NCBI GenBank assembly: GCA_030374805.1
Contig: JARGSG010000207.1
Location: forward strand, 496,001-560,000
Direction: 5' to 3'
Length of the DNA stretch: 64,000 nucleotides
Origin: Gracilaria gracilis
Lineage: Eukaryota > Rhodophyta > Florideophyceae > Gracilariales > Gracilariaceae
A program made the translations under genes and the position numbers. The notes beneath the pieces were generated by a model, which saw only the letters and a list, made by a program, of their open reading frames with translations, did no database searches and was not told the origin of the DNA. The stretch's first letter is position 1; every line of letters starts with the position of its first letter. Below, in pieces: positions 20,936 to 32,309 of the stretch.

Positions 20936-21358
20936 AGTCAACCACGCATTTCATTTTTTTCAACGTCAATGCGCATTAGAACGAGCAAAATAAAAACCAC
21001 AAAAGCGCGCATAGCAAAATCAAAAACTCAAGATGGCGCAGTAAACAAATCACACTCTTTGGTTATCAGCAGAGAAGAGTTCAAAACAAAAATGGCAAAC
21101 GAAAAACCGTAGAACATTCAGAGCTTTCCATGCAAGGACGAGTTTCTTGAAAAAACAGAGCGATGCGTGCTGAAGCAACAACTAGATTTGAGAGCGCAAG
21201 ATTTTTCCTCAGTTTACTGCAGTACAGATCAGAAACTGTCGCTCGGCAACAAAAACGACGGCACCACCGAAGCATCTTTCTACCACGACAAACTTCTCGC
21301 CTTCACGCCTTCCACCATGATCCATGCAGTATTGTAGTAACAGCAGCTGCTATAATAC
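20936..21358. other. No gene seen
   Basis: Short spacer up to the left target duplication of the Harbinger-like element. It is AT-leaning with no recognisable frame. Confidence 0.45.
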
Positions 21359-21361
21359 TAA

Positions 21362-21381
21362 GGGCCGTTCCAATACTTTTT
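21362..21381 (+). repeat. Left terminal inverted repeat, Harbinger-like element
   Basis: A perfect 20-bp match to the reverse complement of 22401-22420, preceded by TAA. Confidence 0.88.
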
Positions 21382-22400
21382 TTTTGTATGGAAATAGTAT
21401 ATGGAAGCTCTTTTTTTACGTGGCGACCCCTAAGTAGCCATATCTAATATGAACGGCTGCGACATTTTGTGACTTGCAGAGCACCCCTCTGCAAGTTCCA
21501 TAGTGTATGGCTTGCCGTCTTTCTCATCTTCGACACCACGCACCGCCCGCTAGAAGCAATGGCCCATCGAGAAGTAATCTTCCTAACCGTTAATGGCGCA
21601 TCTTTTCGCGCCAACCATGCCAGCTCCTCCGTCCCCCTTTCCATGTTTACTATGCCTGAGCAAACGGCGACTCTGCAGAGACCATTTCGGTTTTACCCCC
21701 TTCAAACTCTCGCCACTCTGCCACTTTTCGTTGAAAAGTGTGCTCGCCACGTCCACATCCGGTATCGCTGGCGATGATGGCTGCAGAAGCAGCAAAAGCA
21801 GTAGTGCGAAACGTGATTCTCCTTCGTGTAGATATTATCTGTGCAACACCTACACCCATGCGTGTTCGTCGTTGCATTGCTTCGTCTATGTTAGATTATA
21901 AAAATGTCCTTTACAAAGATCTAATCTTCGATGGCAGTACCCGTTTTGTAGCTTGTTGGTTTTCCCTACGAAGCAGTAGTACTTCCTACAAATTCTGCCG
22001 CTTTTATATAGAGTATCACGATGGCTTGTTGGCCTTTCTGGTGAGAGAGCGTTTCTTTGAGCAGAAACGTTCTGCACCAAGCCATAATTGAGCAAGTGCA
22101 CTCATAAACAGAGAGAGAGATCACGATGGCTACTGTTGAAATGAAAAGGTTCTAGCTTCTTTGCGTTAAGAGAATATGCGAGGTCCATGGCAGAGACGGC
22201 GACGCTGTGTAGGAAACCGTCGGGGTGTCATCACATCAGAGGCGGATAAGTGAAGAGAGTAAGAACCGGGGAGATAGCGGCTGCATCGGCATACTGCTGC
22301 CATCTAATTACGCCATATGCTATTATCGCCAGAGTATTGGAATGCCAAATAGCATATGGCAGGCTTTCAAAACAGCCATATTTTATTCCCATGCGACAAT

Positions 22401-22420
22401 AAAAAGTATTGGAACGGCCC
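22401..22420 (-). repeat. Right terminal inverted repeat, Harbinger-like element
   Basis: Followed directly by the TAA target duplication at 22421-22423. Confidence 0.88.
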
Positions 22421-22423
22421 TAA

Positions 22424-23384
22424 ATCAAGCATATTTATTCTATATGGTTGCTTAACATACCCGAAAGTAACAAAGACCAAGAAAACTACTCATAACGCAG
22501 CAAAAGTTTACTAGTGGACCATAGTAGCATACAAACCAAACAGCAGCAACAACGGCGATAAAAATGGAACAACAGCAGATGCAACGCAACCCATGTCGTC
22601 GCCAAGCATAACCATAGGCAGAACGCCCAGAGGTAGATAAATGCGACTTCAGCAGACGATTATTGGATTTTTGGGCACCCTAAAAGTACCGGTCTCGGTA
22701 TGTTCAATAGTGGCTAAGAGATTGCATTTTAGCTGCTGTTTAGCCAGTTCACGCACGTCTATAGGCGTTTCTGGGAGCCAAAAGCGTTCATCACGAAAAA
22801 CCGCGACCATTTATCAACGCTTGCAAGCGTGAAGGAACGCAAGATCCTGGTCACTAGAAGCGATGCCGAGTGCGACATCGGCGACGGGGCGTAGTTTCCG
22901 GGCACCCTCAGAAGCAGAACAGTGTTCATGTGCATTTCATGAAAAAGTGGCCCGCCAAAATCTGTGAAGTGCGTATAGAATGCGGATCCAGCGACCGATA
23001 CGAAGCGGCGGACCGACCAAAAGTCGGACGTTCGTTAAATTAGCCGATCTACCACGCCCCCAACAGCGATGGGGCGAGGAAACCGTGGTATGAGACGTAG
23101 AAAAAGTGCAAACACATGGTTCGGTTACGGGTTTTCAGCGCAAGTATCCCAAAAGGTTGCGTAGAACGTGATATGTCTTTGTAGGTGACTGCCATTCTCT
23201 ACCACATGAAGCATAGCAGCCTGCAAGCCTCTCATGTGAGCACAGTAGAACATGAGGATTCGAAAATATTATCAGCATCACACAAATTTCAAGCGAGGAG
23301 TCACGGCGCTACCGCCTAGAGCGTATTGCGGGCAGTCCCCGTTGCCATGATGCAGAGGAATGCCTCAAACTCATCGGCGGGGTA
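22424..23384. other. No convincing gene
   Basis: About 960 bp between the Harbinger-like element and a small open frame. The 63-codon frame at 22641-22832 shows no recognisable domain. Confidence 0.45.
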
Positions 23385-23678
23385 ATGCTCGAGTGGTGCC
23401 GCGAGAGGCCGGGTGTGAAGCTGAACCATAAAGTTGCGACCCGATACGGGCTCTATGAGCAAGACGAAGGCGAAACTGTGGATCTGTGGTCGATCGACGA
23501 AGTGCTATTTATGAGTCACATTTGTATCCTCTCCGGGGAAGTGGGGGTGCGCGCATACATTGGAGCTTTCTACTACACCGAAAATCGTGATGAGTCTCAA
23601 TGGGGCTGGAGTTGCGTCACATTAAACAGCATCTCTGGCCCGGGGTTGGCAGCAGCTCTGATGCAGCAGGCTTTATAG
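23385..23678 (+). CDS. Hypothetical protein (97 residues), doubtful
   Basis: An ATG-started frame with protein-like composition (EVGVRAYIGAFYYTENRDES, WGWSCVTLNSISG). The frame is also open upstream of the ATG. I do not recognise it. It ends 63 bp before the pogo-like insertion. Plus-strand frames on the far side (25501-26078) also look partly protein-like, so it may be the left half of something the insertion split. Confidence 0.25.
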   Translation: MLEWCRERPGVKLNHKVATRYGLYEQDEGETVDLWSIDEVLFMSHICILSGEVGVRAYIGAFYYTENRDESQWGWSCVTLNSISGPGLAAALMQQAL

Positions 23679-23741
23679 AAGAGCGCATTGTGCTGCGATG
23701 TACATGGATCCGGCAACAGGATATCGCTTGCATTTCGTGAA

Positions 23742-23766
23742 AACCCTCACACAGGCTCAATTTGGC
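23742..23766 (+). repeat. Left terminal inverted repeat, pogo-like element
   Basis: 25 bp, identical to the reverse complement of 25476-25500. Confidence 0.85.
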
Positions 23767-23903
23767 ACAGGTATTGTGTGGCGCAAAACACGCGAAAACC
23801 GCCGTTTAAAGCAAAGATTCTGTGCCCCTTTTTACTGACGTCATTCGCAAGCCATCGCTGAGGGCTCAAATTGGCACGCAAACGTCGCGATTCTATGAAA
23901 CTG

Positions 23904-25327
23904 CTAACGATAGTGACGTATCGAGAGCAGAGCAGATGCGGCTTCGTTGCGCTCTATAGAGCTATGAGGAGTGGTTCTTGGTCGTTTTCCTAACAACATC
24001 CACCTTGCAATCGGTACGTCGTCAAAATCTATACCAATAAGCGATTTCGACACACTCAAGCTGTCATTCCTCGCATGCTGACCTTGATTCTCTTTTCCAC
24101 TGGTACTATTCACAGCAGTACCAGACTCTTCGTTACCCTGACAAACTCTGCTTGACCAAGACGGAACTATTCCTTCTGTTAACCACAGCACCGGAGCCCC
24201 ACCCGGATTTGTCCCCGCCTTACCTTTTGTGGGTGTGATAACTGGCTCCGGGCGCCATATAACGCAGTTTGTAGAAGAATTCTGCTGTATTTTGAAGCCG
24301 CGTCAAGCCATTCTACACCTTTTCTGGAACTGTGTCCGTCTACGTAGAGTAATATCTTTTCGTTCTGTGGCACGAATTGGCGTGCGAATGTGTTGAAATG
24401 GAATATCACCTCGGTCAGAAGCTCCTTTGTAATCGATCCCCTTGCGCTGCATTTTATCTTTGTTCCTTTCGGAAACCATGTTTCCTCACCTAGCCACTTA
24501 TAATCATCTAAAAGCTTTGATGTGACATGGGGAGGAGTCGGATTCTTCCACTGCTTCACGGGATTCTTTCCTTGGGCAATGAGAAACATAGGAGCAATGT
24601 GTCCGGCGGCACAACTTATGATAATTGCAGTGAGATGCTTTCCACTATCTTTCATTTTCATTCGAAGCCCTCCGTTACGTCGATTGGTGGCGTTGAACCC
24701 GCGATAACGGCGTCCATAAGAGGCATTAATTGCTGTTTCATCTAAATTCCATATCTTCAAAGGGTTTGTAAATAATTCTGGCATCTCTGGCTTCATCTTG
24801 TCTATATCATCTATCAGGGTTTGGATATGTTCAGGATTTTGAGCTGCTATGCGCTTCGTTACAATGTTCTCGGTCTTTCGCATGGTTGATTCGCGGTTAC
24901 GAGCGCGAAATGAGTGCAGGGCGTAAGGTGTCGGCAAGATGTTGACATAGGATTTACGGCCATCGTTGGAAACCTGTGCCATCAAGGCGCGCATTTCCTG
25001 TTCTCCCATCGTAAACCCACGCTCTGAGGCAAAGATGGCTTTGTCCACTATCATTTGTTCTCCTACACGGGACAATACCGGCTTGCGGCCCGGATAGTGC
25101 TCTGTCGGGGTAAGAAGTCTGTTTAGTGCTCCATGCTGAGCTTCCTGGATGGCTTTTTTGATTCTGTAGACTGTCCGTTTGCTCATGAGCGTAGCGGTTG
25201 CGACGTTTGCAACAGTGTGATGAGCTCTAATAAGCTCTGCGGCTTTTAGGCGGCGTGTTTGGAGGTCCTCTCGTCGAGTCTGGTCGGCCTTAAGTTTTGC
25301 GGTTTGACGTCTCATCGAGAGTGGCAT
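23904..25327 (-). pseudogene. pogo-like DDE transposase, 3' part disrupted
   Basis: From the first ATG (25327) the frame encodes a helix-turn-helix (TVANVATATLMSKRTVYRIK), then a CENP-B-like domain region and a DDE_1 core. The first catalytic Asp is in KIWNLDETAI and the second in LLYVDGHSSRKGVEWL. After LDAASKYSRILLQT the expected segment with the third acidic residue (normally near a LQP-D motif) is absent. The frame ends at 24179, and a different frame (24191-23904) stays open with a Ser/Asn-rich tail typical of transposase C-termini. This points to a deletion or frameshift near 24180-24300. Confidence 0.78.
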
Positions 25328-25475
25328 TGTTGGAGCTAAGAACTTTGTGGCTTGGAGATATCCTGAGGAGGTAGAGTCGAGGTCAGGTTGGAGATCTGGG
25401 AGCTCATTTGGCAACTGGGAGTGGACAGTAAAGGTGGAACTGTTCGGATTTTTGCTGTGCCAAATTGAGCCCTTC

Positions 25476-25500
25476 GCCAAATTGAGCCTGTGTGAGGGTT
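25476..25500 (-). repeat. Right terminal inverted repeat, pogo-like element
   Basis: 25 bp, partner of 23742-23766. Confidence 0.85.
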
Positions 25501-26074
25501 ACCGTGGCGGTTTTCGATGCGTTAGACAGGTACTACAGGGCACGTCCGCACAAACCAATCCGAGTATCCTCACCGGCAATTTGCACCAACTACGCAAGCA
25601 CCATGCAATGCAGACTTCCGTCAGAGTTCATGCTGGTATTCAATACGGACCAGTTTTGTGTGCATGCATCGTAATCAACGCAGCAGAGCGCATCATGGAC
25701 GAGCGTTTCACCAGGCACACCATTCTCTCTCCGCAGTTGCCAGCGTTGTCTAGCTTAACCGACGCAAGCGGCTGCATACAAGAGAAAGCCATCTGTCTGA
25801 AGATGAATCGGGTGAAACTTGCAGCGCAAAACGCGTATCTTTTCCGATGGGTTACAGGACAAAGAGAAAACGCTTACGTTGTACGGCTACGCGCTAAGAA
25901 CCTCGATCACGTAGTATGCGTCGACGCCATAATGGGACACATCCTCGGCGCAACCGAGCCATGTCCACTGGCCTTGTCATACAAGGCTCTGCAGAGCTGC
26001 CTTGGTAGAGCAGGCGAAGACATGCCGGTAAACGAACCCCGAAAGATGGTTTTGTTTAGAAAGTCCAAATCTTC

Positions 26075-29000
26075 TTAGTCGGAGGTAATTCCTTTCGCTT
26101 TGTGCAAGATCTCATCCTTCAGAATACCACACATCATTACCATATTCAAGCGACGGAACATCACAATGTTCCTCTTTGTCTATTCATCAGCCAGGTTCTG
26201 TAGTCCTTGCACCGATTGGGAGAACGGATATCTCACCGGTCTCAAAAGAGTCCCTAAGGCGGGCGACGGTGGGGCGAAGACGATAATCCTTGCCTTCGTG
26301 CATGGTAGTTATGGTTGAGTACAACCCATCTGAGTCAACCGTTAATACGAACGGGAGGTCGAATTCATACCCATATGCCTGCTTGATGCAAGATGACATC
26401 AGGAACCCACGGTCGGCGGAGAGAGCGGCGGCGAGAATCCCAGCTCCAATCGAACTAAAAAAGACACGAGCATATTTTGAACTTGTCCAGTCTAAGACAT
26501 GGAATATGGACTCGCCCCCTCCCCTTTCTGGCACGAACAGCGCCGATACATAGCTAGTCTGGCCATAAGATCCCTTACCTTGGCAGCCATCGGAGAACGC
26601 CAAGTATCGAGGAATAAATTCGGGCGATGATGGGCGCGTGTAATGGAGTTGCTGCGTGAGAGACTGTACTTCGCTTAATACCTGATTGGCGAGGATCAAT
26701 TCGGGGACAAGGAGCTTCGAAGTTCGTTGCTGCAAAAAGCTAGCTGCAAAGGAGGCTTGTGGAAGGATCCCGTGCCCGAGAAATTTCAAAGATCGGGTTA
26801 CCCGAAAAAATTCGGTCCTTTCAGTGTCCGTACAAGAAGCATCAAATGACTTACGAAGTTGGCGTGATATGGCAAGCTTCTTGATCCCACCCATTCATTC
26901 GTGCATGTTAAACGTAATTGAGCTATTCTCATGGCGGACGATACGGAGTCGGTTGAAGAACAGTTCGGAAGAGGTGTCGAATTTCCCAACCGTAAACCGT
27001 TGCGCAATCTGACGGTGGAATTGATGCAGGTCCGTTTTCGATCCAGCAAGGAGCATGTCATCCACCACTTTAGCCGAAACGATTCCAAATGAACGGTCAT
27101 CGTTTCGAACTATGGAGAGTTGGGGAAGGCCTTGGACCGGTTCGATATGGTTCTCGAATATGCATCTCTCGATTGCCAGCCGCCGAAGTCGGCCGGGGTC
27201 AACCAGACCATAGGTCGGGGCCAGGAGTTTCCAGACATACCCAGGCTTGCGGCATCCTTTTGGCGGGATCATGGAGATTTCTCTATGAAATTTCCCACTC
27301 TGGAGGTAGGCATGCTTGATATCCAAGGTGACGAGAGGGAGATCAAGTGTTGAGGCGATGGATAAGACAGCCCGAATCACAAGAAACTGTGCTGAAATGG
27401 AGTCCTTGTGGATGTCGTCCTTCTCCCTATCCTTGTTCCCATGGGGGACCAAGTGGCATTTCAGACAAAGGGCACCATGTTCACCATCATCCTTGATCTG
27501 AAGGAAGTAATGGGATGTAACAATACTCGCGTACCTTGGGAGTTTGGAACGGTGGACTCCCTCATAACGATCTCTATGTCCATATTTCTCTTTGTCGATG
27601 GACTTATATAAGATCCAACGTGGAAGGAGTTGGGTTCGGAACTCTGAGAAGTGTTCCTTGCCAATAATATTCTGGGCATGCTGAAGTATTTCCTGCTCCG
27701 AAGAAAGTAGCTGTGTGGATAAAGGCACTGACGTGACAGAAGTAGAGCCGATGTCCTTTTCCGGACGCAGGGAATCATATGCAGAACCAATATCCAAAGA
27801 CGGAAGATCGCCTACAGTTAGTTTCCTTCCGACAAGAAAAGATCGGATATTTGAGTGCTGAGACCAGAGTGCAGCTTCATCATTCAACAGGAATTCCAGT
27901 GTGCTTTTACGCGGAGCGTCTTGTCGACCTGATGTTGAGTCCTTGGGTTCGACAGTGGTGTTATCCTGCCTAACCTCAACGATTCCGTGAGAGCGAGGTG
28001 AAGTCTACCCTATCTGGTCAAGTTCCACAAGTAACGCAGACTTGGGAACTAGTCGTACTTCTTCGTAGGCAGCGCGAATTCTCGGCCCGCGGTGGTGTTC
28101 GTTAGAGGACAGCAAAAGAGAGTGTTCTTGAGCTTCACGAAAATACCGTACCTTCCAAACGCCAAACTTTGGACCTCTTTCGAAATAGTAAACCGGGGTT
28201 TGCTTGGGAAACTGCAACGGAGGAGGGATCTTCGGAGTACAAGTTTTCTGCAGGGTAGGGATAGCACGACAAGCAGCCTATTCATGATAGACATCGACGA
28301 GCTTCTTACTAACCGTCGATTGCGGGAGTCCCACCAAGCTCGGGGTGTAGCCACGAACGAGTTCAAAACCACTCATCCTCCGTCCGCCGTACATGAAGTT
28401 GCTAAGACACGTCGCTTTTGAGAGGATCTCCATGTATGTGAACTTTATACTTCGTGTGACGGCGAAGTAGTTCGAATCTTAGAGTAGACGAGTGGCTATC
28501 AATCTCACAACAGAATTCTTGGACTCGGCAACACCAATCTTATTGTGCCTTCGTGTTGAAAAGGGCTCAAACGATATGGCTTGCCTGCTGAGAAAGCCTT
28601 TGAAAGGGCCCTTGTCGAATTCTGGATCCCCGGAGAGGGACAATATAGGTCCATGAACATTCAACCAATGCTGCTCGAAGGCAACTTAACCTCATTTACC
28701 TCCCTTGACTCCAACATGACCGTAGCCGAGTATGCAGAAGAAAAGTCAACCATATGCAAAATAGGTAAGTTGTCCATTTCTGATATAACCAGGAAGTCGA
28801 TCTGGACATGTTTGTTGAAAGATACGAGTAGCCTCCAAAAGGAAACCTTTGTAGATGACACCGGGCGACCAGTGGACTCGCAAGTAGTGAACTTCTTCAA
28901 GACAGCTGCAAGGGCTCGCTAGAGTACAGGAGTCAGCACATTCGCGCCCCCCGGCAAACTTCCTTCATGTCATCGAGGGGTATATGAGTGAACCCATGAA

Positions 29001-29289
29001 GCTTGGCAGCAAAACGTCAGCAGATCTTGCGGTCAAGGTACTTTCTCCTCAGTGGTCTGGCTGAAGCGCTAGTGCGCAGGCAGCGATACAAGGAAAAGTA
29101 GGACGTGATGGAGTTGACCATAGTCAGAACGACCAACATTCTTGTCCGAATCGTGTCCTGTGGATCACCTGGGCGCTTCGAGGAGTACGCTTAAAGTTTA
29201 AACCCTGACGGGAAGACCGTACCCTTTGGAAGAACCAGCAGGTTTTCCTTACCAAGTAAGTTCCCTTGATGAAGCATATGGTTGCATAT
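26075..29289 (-). pseudogene. copia pol remnant: integrase, reverse transcriptase, RNase H
   Basis: Going down the minus strand, the integrase core starts near 28810 (FNKHVQIDFLVISEMDN, then VDFSSAYSATV), with the second Asp in LSGDPEFDKG and the Glu in GVAESKNSVVR. A frameshift lies near 28661-28664. The integrase C-terminus includes MSGFELVRGYTPS. The RT follows (LDIKHAYLQSGKFHREI; VVDD in place of the usual YVDD), then RNase H with the end motif NLADE before 26155. In-frame stops are TAA 28479, TAG about 28281, TAG 28005, TGA 26895, and one in the NLAD motif after a small frameshift. It is clearly dead. The family is known from yeast to plants; similar chromosomal copies abound in red algae. 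Confidence 0.8.
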
Positions 29290-30140
29290 TGTAGAGCAAT
29301 TGCCCTTGGCAGGGACTGAAGAGGATGCCACTCATATATCCGTTGTTATTTTCGCCTTAACTTTCTACTATTATGAAGTTTATTTGCCTATTTGGCCCGG
29401 ATTAGGGATCCGCCTATGAAGGGTATGATCAGCGTGACACGTGTTTGCCCGCGCCCGGTTACCAGATGCGCCGTTGCAAGAGTGCCACGGAGGTACACGT
29501 GGGTAGTGTTGGCCGGCGTGCCGAGTACTTAGACATTTTAGTTCATATTTGTCAGCCGTATCTAAGTGGCGGCACTTGCCGCCACTGTACGGGAAGTAAT
29601 CCTCAACGAGGCCTTGGCTCTAGCTTGAGTTCCGCTTGGGCACGGTCTTCTGCCCAATTTCCGGGAAGCACCACCACTTATCCGGACAAGTTCTCCACCT
29701 CCGTCACTGAGAAGCACCGATCCGTCGTTACGGCCTTTTATTTATCATTTTTTCGTACACTCTTTCTGTTTTCCCGTCGTACTGCTTCGTTACACTTCGC
29801 CCTGTTGTACAGGTTTGCCCTTTTTGTCTCGGGATTATTCCCCGCTTTTACGAGTCTGTGCTCCGCAGTGCGGCTCGTTTTGCTACCTTCTATCTCGCCC
29901 CTTTTGCTACAGGATACGCCACCCCCGGTGGATCCCATTCTTTTGGTACCCCGATTGCCACCCTCAACCTCCGTCTTTAAGTCATGAAAAGGCCGCCCGT
30001 AGTTACGCCCGGCACGTGTCGGCCTTATCGGAGGTTCCTGCCACTGCTCTGCTCCAATATAGAGCAAGGCTGAACACCTTGTAGGCGTAGCCGCTCGCGC
30101 GGTTTGTGTTCTTTCTTTCCGTTCCTAGCCTCGCCCCACA
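29290..30140 (+). repeat. 5' LTR of chromovirus 1
   Basis: 851 bp, begins TGTAGAGC and ends GCCCCACA. Nearly identical to 39970-40820 with scattered substitutions. No obvious TGG-type primer site follows; the sequence after the LTR is AGTGTTCTTCCG. Confidence 0.93.
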
Positions 30141-30290
30141 AGTGTTCTTCCGACTTAGAAACGGCTTTCTTGCCAACATTGGTTGTAGTGGGAATTGTTG
30201 CTGGATCCCTTTGCATTGGGAGTATCCACTTTGGACCATTACTGGAAGCGGTAATCGCTCGTTTAATTCGCCCGATTGCTTCGGCAGACT

Positions 30291-32307
30291 ATGAAATCTC
30301 GCCGTAATAACGGTCTTTCGAAGGCTGGGTCTGCACCCGGCCCAATTGCGGAACCACTGGAGTCATCTGGACTGGCTCAGAGCCTTTAGCCGTTACCAAC
30401 GGATGTCCTGAATGTTCCTGGTGATAACGCTCAAGCACCGGCTTCCCGGGGTCCCCGTACCAACAATGGGGCCCCACCGGCTCAAGGACCGGCTATTTCA
30501 GCGCAGACGGCTGAATCCATGTCGTCGAGGTCCGACGAGTATACCCTCCTTGAATTAGAGGCACAAGTGCGCGTGATGCAAAACTGTCACGTGGCTCTGA
30601 TTCAAGACATTACGAAACTCCGGCAACGGCTATACGAAGCCAATGTTCGGGATGTTTCGGAAGACGTCCGTTTCTTACGGTTTGATGTCAACCAGATCAT
30701 AGAAGACCGAAAGGAATCGGCTGTTCTGCATGAGCAGTCAACTGATCGTTTGAACCGCTTAGCGGCCCGTCTGGAAACGGTCGAGCACACCATCATCCAC
30801 GATGCTGTGGCGCCCGGCGTGCCGGTTTCCGAAGGTTCTCGTAAGTCGCACCGCTCCAAGGACCGCCATGCGGGAAAGAAGAGAAAGTTTAAATTGGAAC
30901 CTGATTCGTCTTCTTCTTCATCCTCTGAGTCTGATGCCCGGGTCAGGGATTCGTCAACCGATTCTTCAGAAAGTGAGGACGAGCCCCCACGCTCTCGTGC
31001 TACCCACTCTCGGGCCACCGAAGCTACGCAAGGCGTTGCCCGGAGCCGTTCAAAAGGACGAAAGCACCTTGGACTCAAGGAACTGAAGCCGACGAATCTA
31101 TTGTATCGGAAGTTGTTGTTGTACCGATATTATCGGCTGGAAGAATCCAGTGGAAAAAGGGCCCTTCGCGGGACTGGACGAGTGAAAGACCACATTAAGC
31201 GGCTGGAGCTCGCACTGAAGCCCAATAAGTTCTCTGGATAGGATCCAATCCTGTTGTTGAACTTTCTCGCCCGATATGTTGGGGAAGCCGATGTACTTCG
31301 GATGTCTGAGGCGCAAGCCTGCATCGTACTGCCTTACTTTTTAAAAGGTATGGCCGAGGACCAGTACAACTCGGTCCGCGGATCGTCTCGTGCCTCCGAA
31401 GGAGGAGTGACCGGTGGCCAGAGGCTGTGCAGTACCTCCTGCGATCGTATGCTACAGGAAACGCAATCAAGATGCCATACTCGCATTGCGCGACACGAAG
31501 CAAGGACCGGAAGAGACGGAGACCGTTTATTCTACCCTGACGAATAAGACCTTTCACCGCTGTGAAAACGTGTACTCCGTGGCCGAGCGACGTACCATGT
31601 TTGTGGATGGCTTGGTTCCCTCGATTAAGACTTTGGTAGCCCGTTATCGGGAGAACAAGCGCAAGATCTCCTACTTGGAGCTGGTTCAATTTGCCCAAGC
31701 TGAGGGTGATGTGGCCCGAGCACGTGCCGGCATAAAGTCTCGCACACGCCGACTCTTCCATTTGGAAGAGAGGGATTCATCACAGCATCAATAGGAAGGT
31801 TCAGCCCATGCCAACTACGACAACGTGCACCTAGTGCAGATTGACCAATCGTTGGCAACGTCGGACCTGCCATCTACGATGGGACCGACTACCGAAGATT
31901 CGGATGCTGCTCTGTTCGCCGGTAATCATGTTCCGGCATTGCCAGTGCCGCACTCTGGCGGATACAGACACTCTCGTCCCGGTTGGAAGGATCCCTACCC
32001 CCCGGGACAGGAGCGAAGGCCTCCCAATGTGGATTCTCTTCGTCAGCTCATATGCCATATTTGTTACAAACATGGTAATACTGCCCCGAACTATATTTTA
32101 CCGTTCATGGAAATGGCAAAAATTGTTCTCTATTATGAATCGTTGACGCCCGCCGAACGGGAACATGTTCCCGACAAATCTTACCTTCGTGCGAAGGCAG
32201 ACACTCAGTCTGGAAAACAGGAGCCTTCACCGCCTCATTTTGAAGCTGCAGCCGCATCTGTGGACCAAATGGTCCGGCAAAATAGCAGCGACGCTCAGAA
32301 GAACTGA
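30291..32307 (+). pseudogene. gag of chromovirus 1
   Basis: The frame starts at ATG 30291 (MKSRRNNG). A TAG near 30387 follows; after it comes a coiled-coil-like part, a Ser/Glu-rich spacer (SSSSSSESDAR) and the capsid-like core (LNFLARYVGEAD, AEDQYNSVRGSSRASEGG). Further breaks are TAG at 31239-31241, two compensating frameshifts about 31410-31470 and TAG at 31792-31794. The zinc knuckle is damaged: CHICYKHGNTAPNY lacks the His and last Cys that the second element retains (CHRCHTHGHTSPQC). The stop overlaps the pol start by a few bases. Confidence 0.78.
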
Positions 32308-32309
32308 GC

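Larger units (their letters stand above)
21362..22420. mobile_element. PIF/Harbinger-like non-autonomous DNA transposon (1,059 bp)
   Basis: The two ends are perfect 20-bp inverted repeats beginning GGGCCGTTCCAATAC (21362-21381 and 22401-22420). A 3-bp TAA direct repeat flanks both sides (21359-21361 and 22421-22423). A GGGC-type terminus and a TWA target duplication are the hallmarks of PIF/Harbinger elements. Similarity between the ends continues imperfectly inward (GTATGGAAATAGTATATGG versus CATGGGAATAAAATATGG). No transposase or Myb-like frame is visible inside, so it would depend on an enzyme encoded elsewhere. Confidence 0.85.
23742..25500 (-). mobile_element. pogo/Tigger-like DNA transposon (1,759 bp)
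   Basis: Perfect 25-bp inverted repeats mark the ends (23742-23766 and 25476-25500; the sequence begins AACCCTCACACAGGC). A second, shorter block related to GGGCTCAATTTGGC is repeated just inside each end (near 23864 and 25466), like subterminal transposase sites. If the true terminus is ACCCTC, the right flank is TA and the left flank AA, so the usual TA duplication may have lost one base. Confidence 0.82.

Noticed and set aside
25347..26078. Long plus-strand open frame of 243 codons
   Set aside because: It starts inside the pogo-like transposon without a good start and overlaps the end of the copia pol remnant. The right part (HVVCVDAIMGHILGATEPCP) looks protein-like, but without a homologue I cannot call a gene.
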